From: Halisarca cf. caerulea | Lineage: Eukaryota > Porifera > Demospongiae > Chondrillida > Halisarcidae | Direction of reading: 5' to 3' | Length of the DNA stretch: 27,500 nucleotides | Assembly: GCA_963170055.1 (NCBI GenBank) | Contig: CAUJGJ010000368.1 | Span: forward strand, 797,501 to 825,000 | Notes under the pieces: model-generated | The model's input: the letters and a program-made list of their open reading frames with translations, nothing else | Database searches by the model: none | Told to the model about the DNA's origin: nothing | Position numbers and translations under genes: made by a program | Shown here: positions 1 through 27,500 of the stretch, in pieces | Numbering within the stretch: the stretch's first letter is position 1 | Layout of the letters: every line of letters begins with the position of its first letter

Positions 1-357
1 TGTGCATTAACCAGGAGTGTGTGCTGACCAAGAGTGTGTACTAACCGGGAGTGCGTGCTGACCAGTAGTGTGTGCTGACCAAGAGTGTGTACTAACCAAG
101 AGTGCGTACTGACCAGGAGTGCGTGCTGACCAGGAGTGCGTGCTGACCAGGAGTGTGTGCTAATCAGGAGTGTGTGCTGACCAGGAGTTTTTCTAACAAG
201 GAGTGTGTGCTAACTAGGAGTGTGTGCTGACCAGGAATGTGTACTAACCAGGAGTGTGTGCTGACCAGGAGTGTGTGCTAACCAGGTATGTGTACTAACC
301 AGTAGTGTGTACTAGCAAGGAGTATGTACCAACTAGGAATTTGTATTGACCAGGAGT
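1..357 (+). repeat. 17-bp minisatellite, locus 1
   Basis: About 20 tandem units of 17 bp with consensus ACCAGGAGTGTGTGCTA (G/A variants at the TGCTGACC and TACTAACC positions). The array runs from the window edge to about 357 and is probably cut by it. It lies in the inferred last intron of the upstream gene, about 190 bp before that gene's last acceptor. The same unit recurs at 1257, 16278, 26095 and 26829. Confidence 0.9.
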
Positions 358-548
358 GAATATCATGTGGTCCACTTAATATTCTACGTACAAACTATGT
401 TAGCTTAAGTGGTTATAGTGAATTTCTGACACAGCGAAGAATTTCAGTGTCCCCTTGGATTGGTTATGATGAGATTGTGCTGTGCTGCACGTGACACTGA
501 GGGTGAATGAGTGAATGTACTGTTGCTTCTTCTCTTTGTCATTTGCAG

Positions 549-671
549 AAGAAATGGCGAGTTAGACTGCTGGAGAAGGATGCCGAAATTGAGAATTTTC
601 GATCGCAAATTGACGATATTTTAGTAGCCCTCAATTCCCTGAATCCCTCCCAATTTCCTCGGCAATCATGA
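549..671 (+). CDS. Terminal coding exon of an unidentified coiled-coil-like protein (3' partial gene)
   Basis: A pyrimidine-rich tract ending in TTTGCAG at 542-548 is followed by an open frame of 40 codons and a TGA at 669-671. The peptide begins KKWRVRLLEKDAEIENFRSQ, is rich in charged residues with heptad-like spacing of L, I and F, and ends in a Ser/Asn/Pro-rich tail (NPSQFPRQS). This looks like the end of a coiled coil plus a short tail. I do not recognise the family. No upstream exon of this gene is visible in 1-548, which is then its last intron. No AATAAA was seen close downstream. The gene is convergent with CYB5R4, 1.6 kb away. The call rests on a good acceptor, an open frame and composition; a spurious acceptor cannot be excluded. 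Confidence 0.6.
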   Translation, partial: KKWRVRLLEKDAEIENFRSQIDDILVALNSLNPSQFPRQS

Positions 672-720
672 TGCATTCAGAACATGACAAGTGCATGTGA
701 AGTCACAGTGTGCAGTATGT

Positions 721-850
721 ACGTATGTGTGGAATGGTTTTAATTTTAACATGTGTGTATCTTCGAACTTGGGTCAGTCAGTATGTACTGTACGTATGTG
801 TGGAATGGTTTTAATCTTAATGTGTGTGTCGTCAAACTTGGGTCAGTAAG
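721..850 (+). repeat. 71-bp tandem duplication
   Basis: Two adjacent diverged copies start at 721 and 792. Both read ACGTATGTGTGGAATGG, then a TTTTAAT stretch, then AACTTGGGTCAGT. They lie just downstream of the stop codon at 669-671, so probably in the 3' UTR or early intergenic region. Confidence 0.8.
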
Positions 851-950
851 TGTACCATAAATGTCAAACTAAACAAGTACGTTTACTATCTGTCGATGTT
901 GTTTTCAGTACTGTATATTCGTATAAGGGGGGATGGGAGAAGGAGACATA

Positions 951-1251
951 TGCAGTCTTGACTCTTCAATCCGGCCTTTGATAATCCAGCACCCTTGCTA
1001 TCCACCCTTGATAATCCAGCACCCTTGTTATCCAGCCTTTGATAATCCAGAACCCTTGCTATCCAGCCTTTGATAATCCAGAACCCTTGCTACCCAGCCT
1101 TTGATAATCCAGATCCCTTGCTATCCAACCAGTAGAAATGTGTACCCAATGTGCACAGTGCAGTGTAAGAAGATTTGTTAATCCAGCACCCTCTTTAATC
1201 CTGCATCTTTTAGTGCAACTGATGTGGCCGGATTAAAGAGTCATGACTGTA
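951..1251. mobile_element. MITE-like element with 26-bp terminal inverted repeats
   Basis: The left end (951-976) and the reverse complement of the right end (1226-1251) match at 23 of 26 bases; both contain GACTCTT-AATCCGGCC. No coding capacity. The interior (about 974-1132) holds five 31-bp tandem units of the type TTTGATAATCCAGMACCCTT. The ends resemble pogo/Tigger-like inverted repeats in the wider sense (CAGT followed by CTCT and AATCCG), so mobilisation by a pogo-type transposase is inferred. Confidence 0.7.
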
Positions 1252-1256
1252 TTCAC

Positions 1257-1385
1257 TATCCAGGAGTGTGTACTAACCAGGAGTGTGTACTATCCAGGAG
1301 TGTGTACTATCCAGGAGTGTGTGCTATCCAGGAGCATATACTAATCAAGAGTGTGTACTATCCCCAGTAGTTACTAATCAAGTTT
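1257..1385 (+). repeat. 17-bp minisatellite, locus 2
   Basis: About seven units of the 17-bp repeat (ATCCAGGAGTGTGTACT), with decaying units at the 3' end. It begins within a few bases of the MITE end at 1251. Confidence 0.85.
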
Positions 1386-1631
1386 GGCTATACATACATA
1401 CGTACATACATACATATATATTATGTGCACATGTATAGCACTAACTTGCATATATGCATGTGCCAGTGTGTTGCTACATGTTGCCCTGGTATGAACTCAT
1501 GCATGGCCGTGTTATCTGGATTTGAGCTTGCCAGAAGCTGGCTAATGTGACCATACCTTAATTAATTCATGCAGATCATGTTTAGATTATGATAGAATTT
1601 TACTAGCTGGAGGTCCATAGGGATTGACTAT

Positions 1632-1665
1632 TGTGTGTGTGTGTGTGTGTGTATGTGTGTGTGTA

Positions 1666-1712
<47 letters not shown>

Positions 1713-1733
1713 ATGTGTGTGTGTGCACGTGGA
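1632..1733 (+). repeat. (TG)n microsatellite
   Basis: Interrupted TG dinucleotide run in the intergenic region, with scattered TATG, TACACG and GCATG interruptions. The flanks at 1790-1930 are very AT-rich. Open frames here are repeat artefacts. Confidence 0.95.
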
Positions 1734-1810
1734 GGAGGTGTGTGGCATACATACATGCACTAATTTGTCACAAATTATTCATTGCAATATTGGTTTATAT
1801 TATATTAATT

Positions 1811-1821
1811 TTTATTTTATT
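1811..1821 (-). promoter_or_regulatory. Candidate polyadenylation signals for CYB5R4
   Basis: Two overlapping TTTATT hexamers (1811-1816 and 1816-1821) read AATAAA on the minus strand, about 480 bp downstream of the CYB5R4 stop. They lie in AT-rich DNA where such hexamers arise by chance, and no nearer canonical signal was noticed. Confidence 0.3.
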
Positions 1822-2301
1822 ATAATACTGTAATTGTAGTATGTCTTGAATACGTACAGATTAATCATTTCATTATAGAAATATAAAATAATTATAATAT
1901 ATATTACATAATAATAATATAATATACACTATAATAATCACAAAACACACACACAGAACTTGAGTGTAACATAAAATTTATGATGATAAAACCAGCTCAA
2001 GTGGGCCAGACAAATTAAAAGAATACACACATACAATATAACAGTCAGAAAGTACAAGTTTGTACATGCATACATACTACATGTACAATGTACAATAGAA
2101 GAGACAATACATCCATCACACATGTACACAAAGACATGCGAATGTATACAAGTCAGGATTGAGACCACATGCAAATGCCAGAAGTTGTTAAAAGCGAATT
2201 TTCTGTAAGAGTTCCGTATGACTTACATCCACACTGTGGCAGCGACAAGCGCGTAACTACACAATATACGTATGTACGTACGTATATTGTATGTATTATA
2301 C

Positions 2302-2353
2302 TCAGTCAAACAGATGAATTGAATCTCTGCTGTAACCAATGCTTTGCAGTGCA
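2302..2353 (-). CDS. CYB5R4: CYB5R4 exon 9 (C-terminus)
   Basis: Acceptor TTTCTCTCTATAG at about 2366-2354, then 17 codons giving ALQSIGYSRDSIHLFD and TGA at 2304-2302. Spacing and residues fit the family's final helix and strand (LL--L-F----IH-F). Confidence 0.9.
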
Positions 2354-2421
2354 CTATAGAGAGAAAGAATAGATGTTAAATACCATCAGCTTTTTCACTG
2401 ACATTCATTCACCTTCTAATA

Positions 2422-2496
<75 letters not shown>

Positions 2497-3172
2497 CACA
2501 CACACCTGGAAACCGCTGATTGGAACTTGGACATTCCGCAGACACAAAATAGAACTTCTTCACTTTTTAGCTGAGATGAATCTGGAATGTGTTGGCTGAG
2601 TAAATCCTTATCTACTCTCCCACAAGGACCGGTCCATTCTGACTTAGCTTCAGAGAGAACATTCACACACTTAAACCGCAGGGTACTGTCCTGAACAGCC
2701 TGAAGCTGACTTCTCCACAGAATGTCTTCTTCTGTCTTGTTAGCAAACAGAAGCTTCACTTCAGTCTCCCTCTCCTTGGCACTGACCACATCGCGAATGA
2801 TTTTAGCCATCGGAGTGAATCCTGATTGCAGAGAAGAATAGTTCGGTCAAACTCACATCAGACCTATAGCAGAAAATAACTTCAAACTCACCAGTTCCAG
2901 CCGCTATTAGGAACACATTGCGCTTCGTGGACAATGTTTCTGAGACAAAATCTCCCTCGGGATCACCAATCATCAATGAATCTCCGATCTTCAGATTGGA
3001 CAAGATGGAGGACATTTTCCCGTCTGGGTACAGCTTGATCATGAAGTCAACTGTGTCACATTGCAGAGCCTTTGACCGGCCAGCTGTGCTTGTGAGTGGA
3101 ACTACAGGAGTGTAGCTGCGCACAACAGGTTCACCTGTAGAGATGGGAGTGGGGAAACAGTTAGTGACTGTG

Positions 3173-3230
<58 letters not shown>

Positions 3231-3730
3231 GTGTATGTGTGTGTGTGTGCGTGTGCGTGCAGTACAAGCAAGAAAATGTACATACGTACGTACCATTTTT
3301 CTCTGCCATGAGTTGTACATGGTATCCAGTTGGTATGTTCATGTATGACCCCTTGGGCAGGGACAGTGTAAACACCTTTGTGTTGTGGGTGACATCCTTG
3401 ACGGATGCGAGAGTTGCTTTTCTCACTTCAAGTGATTTCTCTACAAAGCAGCCATTTGCATCCAGGCAGATATCGAGGTATTGCCACGAAAGACCGCTCT
3501 CTTCCTTATACATGATGATATCCACTTTGTGTCCTTCAATGGCAATTTCAGTCTTCTTCACAGAATGAGGGAGAGACCCAGTTATCTGATACACTCTGTT
3601 ACCAAGAAAGAATCGACCGTTAAAGCTAAGTTCGTCAATGTCAATCATCACGTCTGTTGGTTTAACAGTCTGCAGATGTGAAGAGAAGCAAACAGACTGG
3701 CCATGAGTTCTGGATCACACATGCAGGCAG

Positions 3731-3802
<72 letters not shown>

Positions 3803-5587
3803 GCTCACCTTGGCATAGGTGTAGATACACAGGACAGTGGTGTTGTTCGTCTGGTACCAGTCACACCTGTACATAAACAAAATTGCAGCATTCACTCACA
3901 TGCTAGTACTCCCACACACTACATCCAGGGTGGTGCACTATTGTGCACACTCCCTCCCCCCATTTTTTTCATAAGTAGTGTTTTGCCCCCCCGCCCATTT
4001 CTCTAAATGGAACCCTGTACATCTATTACACACCATTTATCCACACGCACAAATAAACAAAACACTTCGCTGATGAAACAGACTAAGTGAAGGGTAGCAG
4101 TGGGGCAGGCACCAACATGCATACGTACATAATACGTATGCAATTACTATGTATGTATGTATGTATGTATGTATGCACGTATGCATGTATGTATGTACCT
4201 TGGTTTTTGCATGGCCAGCTTATCCTTGACTTCTTTGCTGCTTACGAGTGGACCATCAACATCTGTGGGAAGCAGCTGGAACATTACATACAGGAACACA
4301 CACACACATACACACACACTGAACAGAGTCCTAGCCTTCACATACAGTGATGTATAACTCTCACCTTCATCTGAAATCGCACTGTCAGGTGTATGAGGTG
4401 CTTTGATCCTCACAGGGAGGGAGATAGGGGATCCCCCGTCATTGAGGCACTCGGAACCAGAATCGGTGTCCTCCATCACCATCACAACTTTCTCGTTAAC
4501 TGGTTGAAGTGACTGTGTCAGACCGAGGGTTGGAGGTCGTAGTGAAGGGATGGAGAGGGATTTTCCTGCTGGTTTTCCAGGAACAGCGAGCGAGGTCACA
4601 CCCATCTTTCTCCTCTTCCCACTTGCATCCAGAACAAGTCTCCCAACGTAGCATTTTGTCAGAAGACGCTCATACTGTACATAGGAGTGGTGCTGTACAG
4701 AAAGACAAGGGGAGCATTCAAATTGGTCAAAATGAACTCAACCACAATTCCCATACTCACAGCAACAACAACTGCTCTGTTACTGCTACTACTACTACTG
4801 CTGCACACACACACTGACTTAAAAAAATGAATATCAACTCTCAAAACTCGTTCGAGAGCAGACCACCTAGTCTACTAGAAGAGGGAGCCCACTAAACAGT
4901 CGCTATTGCTATCCCGCCAAAGAGCTTGCAGCTGCGTGCTCGTGGAGCTGGTTGGCGGGACGCCTTACAAGCTCAAACAACTCAGACAAGAACCAAAGGA
5001 GAAGGTTTACTCACCTCGTTGAAGAGAGATGTGCAGTCTTTTCCTGCACCCTTCATGACTTCTTCGACGCTTCCTGGGTGGTATTTCAAGTAAGGGGTAA
5101 TGTTGTAGACCCGACCTGTACAGAGGAGGAGAAGAAACGTGAACGAAGTGCACTCTTGCAAGCGTTCCACACGTGCAGCTGTGCCCTGCTCTTTCACTGC
5201 AGTCGTTCGTGCAAATGCTGCAACAAGAGTCCTTGCAAGAAGCAATGGCTCACCGTTAATGGCGGTCCATGCATCGTCTTCAGTGCAATGCTTGGCTAGC
5301 TCCGAAGGAGTGATTTTCTTCTCCTGTCCATACGTTCCTGCCAGGTCCTGGGACCTTCTGCAGAACCTAATCCAGTCCTTCAAGCCGTATCCTGGCCCCA
5401 AGACGGGGCGAGAGTGGGTCGAAGACCTCTTCAACTCCCCTTGACTCGGTACAACTTCAGCCAGACTCATTTCAATTTCTAGGTCAGTTAAAGTGTCTTC
5501 GCTGTTTTCGTCTGTAGGTAATCTCACAAAGAGCGAATCTATAACATACTGCTCTCCCTCAGGAGCGATCAAATTTATAGAAATCAT
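2302..5587 (-). CDS. CYB5R4: Cytochrome b5 reductase 4 (Ncb5or): nine exons, 623 residues
   Basis: A soluble flavohaem reductase passing electrons from NAD(P)H through FAD to a b5 haem; in mammals it is linked to the ER and to fatty-acid desaturation. CDS = complement(join(2302..2353, 2506..2821, 2892..3134, 3294..3669, 3809..3866, 4199..4262, 4365..4692, 5015..5115, 5254..5587)), 1872 nt. Visible domains: cytochrome b5 (about 90-165) with haem ligands H124 (YHPGS) and H147; a Ser/Pro-rich linker (165-275), longer than in mammals; a CS domain from C277 (CDWYQT); FAD-binding barrel with RSYTP at 426-430; NAD domain with GTGFTPM (500-506), FANKTEEDILWRSQL and CG at 596-597; a C-terminus ending IHLFD. 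The human protein has 521 residues; the excess is in the N-terminus and linker. Odd: HPGS in place of the usual HPGG. The ATG at 5587 is the start of the open first exon. The domain order excludes other b5 reductases. Confidence 0.96.
2423..2505 (-). repeat. (CA)n microsatellite filling CYB5R4 intron 8
   Basis: About 40 CA units on the plus strand, TG in the CYB5R4 transcript, starting exactly at the exon 8 donor. One CG interruption at about 2489. Confidence 0.95.
2506..2821 (-). CDS. CYB5R4: CYB5R4 exon 8 (NAD-binding domain)
   Basis: Acceptor CTGCAATCAG, then GFTPMAKII, LLFANKTEEDILWRSQL and VLFCVCGMSKFQSAV. It ends in phase 2 at TCCAG followed by GTGTGTGTG, so the donor is the first unit of the (TG)n tract filling intron 8. 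Confidence 0.93.
2892..3134 (-). CDS. CYB5R4: CYB5R4 exon 7 (FAD-binding barrel)
   Basis: Acceptor CATCTCTACAG, then GEPVVRSYTP (flavin-binding RxYTP), FMIKLYPDGKMS and LIAAGT; donor GTGAGT, phase 1. The 70-bp intron that follows splits the GTGFTPM motif. Confidence 0.95.
3174..3261 (+). repeat. (TG)n microsatellite in CYB5R4 intron 6
   Basis: TG run on the plus strand (CA in the transcript), about 40 units with CG and TATG interruptions, within the 159-bp intron 6. Confidence 0.95.
3294..3669 (-). CDS. CYB5R4: CYB5R4 exon 6 (CS domain and start of FAD barrel)
   Basis: Acceptor TCACATCTGCAG, then TVKPTDVMIDIDELSFNGRF through to GYHVQLMAEKN; ends in phase 1. The donor GTACGTACGTATGT begins a GTAC-type simple repeat. 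Confidence 0.94.
3732..3799 (-). repeat. (CA)n microsatellite in CYB5R4 intron 5
   Basis: Uninterrupted run of about 34 CA units on the plus strand (TG in the transcript), taking up half of the 139-bp intron. Confidence 0.95.
3809..3866 (-). CDS. CYB5R4: CYB5R4 exon 5 (start of CS domain)
   Basis: Acceptor TATGTACAG, then CDWYQTNNTTVLCIYTYAK; donor GTGAGC, phase 0. The DWYQT and IYT motifs match the first strands of the CS domain. A (TG)n run begins 8 nt into the intron. Confidence 0.94.
4145..4198. repeat. (TATG)n tetranucleotide repeat at the CYB5R4 exon 4 donor
   Basis: TATG repeats with single-base variants, ending at the exon 4 donor (4198). In the transcript it reads GTACATACATAC from the donor. 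Confidence 0.85.
4199..4262 (-). CDS. CYB5R4: CYB5R4 exon 4 (linker to CS domain)
   Basis: Acceptor CTTCCCACAG, then DVDGPLVSSKEVKDKLAMQK; exon ends in phase 2. The donor GTACATACATACAT is itself the start of a CATA tetranucleotide repeat in intron 4. Confidence 0.88.
4295..4320. repeat. Short (CA)n run in CYB5R4 intron 3
   Basis: Twelve or so CA units with one TA interruption, within the 102-bp intron 3. Confidence 0.8.
4365..4692 (-). CDS. CYB5R4: CYB5R4 exon 3 (end of b5 domain and linker)
   Basis: Acceptor CTGTACAG, then HHSYVQYERLLTKCYVGRL, which supplies the second haem ligand (H147) and the b5 C-terminal helix. A Ser/Pro/acidic linker follows. Donor GTGAGA, phase 1. Confidence 0.93.
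5015..5115 (-). CDS. CYB5R4: CYB5R4 exon 2 (b5 haem-binding core)
   Basis: Acceptor CTGTACAG, then GRVYNITPYLKYHPGS and LFNE; donor GTGAGT, phase 0. It carries the first axial haem histidine, H124. Confidence 0.95.
5254..5587 (-). CDS. CYB5R4: CYB5R4 exon 1 (residues 1-111)
   Basis: ATG at 5587-5585. The exon ends in AAC-G followed by a GTGAGC donor, phase 1. It encodes an acidic N-terminus, then GLKDWIR and the first half of the b5 domain (DDAWTAIN). Reading past the donor gives GEPLLLAR, which does not fit the b5 fold, so the splice is required. Confidence 0.93.
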
Positions 5588-5701
5588 GATTGTAAAGGTT
5601 ACTACTCCACCGGAAACTTGAAAGGAGCGACCTGTAACGTCTAGACGACGTGCTTGAGATTACGGAAATAGTATCCGGAATCTCCGATATCCTAGAAGAA
5701 A
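5588..5701. promoter_or_regulatory. Divergent CYB5R4/POLR2F promoter region
   Basis: Only 114 bp separate the two start codons, so both 5' UTRs and the core promoters must overlap here. The segment has ETS-like CCGGAA cores at 5610-5615 and 5675-5680 and ACGGAAA at 5662-5668, plus an ACGTCTAGACGACGT dyad near 5638-5652. No TATA box. ETS sites are typical of animal bidirectional housekeeping promoters; use of these sites is inferred. Confidence 0.65.
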
Positions 5702-26051
<20,350 letters not shown>

Positions 26052-26094
26052 TGAGACATCCCTCTGTGTGTACTGTCATGTGGCTTCACAAGTA

Positions 26095-26480
26095 CACACC
26101 CCTGACTGGCACACACTCCTGGTTAGCACACACTCCTGATTGGCACACACTCCTGGTTAGCACACACTCCTGATTAACACACACTCCTGATTGACACACA
26201 CTCCTGGTTAGCACACACTCCTGATTAGCACACACTCCTGATTGGCACACACTCCTGGTTAGCACACACCCCTGATTGGCACACACTCCTGGTTAGCACA
26301 CACCCCTGATTAGCACACACTCCTGGTTAGTACACACCCCTGATTGGCACACACTCCTGGTTAGCACACACCCCTGACTAGCACACACTCCTGGTTAGCA
26401 CACACTCCTGATTAGCACACACTCCTGGTTAGCACACACCCCTGATTGGCACACACTCCTGACTGGCATGCACTCCTGAC
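26095..26480 (-). repeat. 17-bp minisatellite, locus 4 (inverted)
   Basis: About 22 units of the same 17-bp repeat on the minus strand, reading GCACACACTCCTGGTTA on the plus strand. Confidence 0.93.
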
Positions 26481-26481
26481 T

Positions 26482-26528
26482 GCAGTGTTCTCCCCAGGCC
26501 ATTTTAGAGTAGCGGCCCACTACTCCTT
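26482..26528. mobile_element. Possible hAT-like terminus
   Basis: CAGTGTTCTCCCCAGGCCAT resembles hAT-type ends (CAG-GTTC-CC). No matching opposite end lies in the window, so this is tentative. Confidence 0.25.
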
Positions 26529-26828
26529 CATTTTGGAAGGCATAGCGGCCACTACTCCTAAAATTTGCCTGTGACTGTCCTCTATGAAATAACCTTATCA
26601 GTTCTACCACTGATGGTTGCACTCTCCAAGAAAAGTACCCAAAACAGGTTATCTTCAGCAACGGTTGAAAGATTATTGAATGTAAGAGTTTATACAAATT
26701 GAAGTAGATTAGTTACTTGAATTCGAGCAGTACTGTTCTCAGCATTTTTTTTCTTAGGCCAAATAACTAAATAGCGTTCCTAGCTCTTGTACTGCCAAGC
26801 ACAGAAGCAGCAGTGTTAATCCTAGATG

Positions 26829-27058
26829 TACACACTCCTGGCCAGCACACGCTCCTGACCAGCACACGCTCCTGGCCAGCACACACTCCTGGCCAGCACA
26901 CACTCCTGGCCAGCACACACTTCTGGCCAGCACACGCTCCTGGCCAGCACACACTCCTGGTCAGTGCACACTCCTGGCCAGCACACGCTCCTGACCAGCA
27001 CACACTCCTGGTCAGCGCACACTCCTGGCCAGCGCACGCTCCTGGTTAGTACACACAC
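26829..27058 (-). repeat. 17-bp minisatellite, locus 5 (inverted)
   Basis: About 13 units reading GCACACACTCCTGGCCA on the plus strand, a homogenised CTGGCCAG variant of the 17-bp unit. Confidence 0.93.
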
Positions 27059-27159
27059 ATCCTAGTTTGTACGTCCACACTCCTCGTTGGCATGTAAATA
27101 TCCCTTGTTGCTATACACTTCCTATCCCTTGTTGTTATACATAACACACGCATGCATAT

Positions 27160-27359
<200 letters not shown>

Positions 27360-27445
<86 letters not shown>

Positions 27446-27477
27446 ACACACACACACACACATACACACACACACAG
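27360..27477 (+). repeat. (CA)n microsatellite
   Basis: About 58 CA units with TACA breaks, between the second core and the start of a third. Confidence 0.95.
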
Positions 27478-27500
27478 TTTTTGAGGTACTAATAATTATT

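Noticed and set aside
4952..5444. Plus-strand open frames of 101-115 residues opposite CYB5R4
   Set aside because: Antisense shadows of CYB5R4 exons 1 and 2. They lack splice logic and resemble no family.
26395..26697. Minus-strand frame with NEGVVGRYSKMAWGEHC
   Set aside because: Partly the 17-bp array and partly a probable dispersed repeat with a hAT-like end; no start, splice or domain support.

Overview
This is nuclear DNA of an animal, most likely a marine invertebrate. Genes are split by spliceosomal introns (GT-AG, strong pyrimidine tracts), and two genes are recognisable as animal-type CYB5R4 and POLR2F. The rest is filled with (TG)n/(CA)n microsatellites, minisatellites and short palindromic elements whose ends look like pogo/Tigger-type inverted repeats. 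A sponge or a mollusc would fit, but the phylum cannot be fixed from the sequence.

Layout. (1) 1-671, + strand: last intron and last coding exon (549-671) of an unidentified gene encoding a charged, probably coiled-coil C-terminus. (2) 672-2301: convergent intergenic region with one MITE, a 17-bp minisatellite and a TG microsatellite. (3) 2302-5587, - strand: complete nine-exon CYB5R4 (cytochrome b5 + CS + cytochrome b5 reductase domains). All eight junctions join in frame and give 623 residues. (4) 5588-5701: a 114-bp divergent promoter with ETS-like CCGGAA sites. (5) 5702 to beyond the window end, + strand: POLR2F (RPB6, the subunit shared by RNA polymerases I, II and III). Five of its exons are here (5702-5712, 10829-10892, 19444-19486, 24441-24540, 25979-26050), giving residues 1-97. 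The last ~29 residues must lie past 27500. Its introns are 5.1, 8.6, 5.0, 1.4 and >1.4 kb and hold nearly all the repeats.

The two genes are not functionally linked in any evident way; they share only a promoter. The most unusual pattern is that splice donors and simple repeats coincide. At five of the 13 donors the GT is itself the first unit of a TG, GTAC or CATA repeat, and at two more a TG run starts within about 20 nt, while no acceptor shows this. Also notable are a 17-bp minisatellite at five separate loci whose units carry TACTAAC/CAG (branch-point and acceptor-like) motifs, a microsatellite-flanked ~87-bp core present in two inverted copies plus a partial third, and a tandem array made from a MITE terminus. 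I found no operon, CRISPR array, virus or recognisable tRNA/rRNA gene, and no convincing undescribed gene system.
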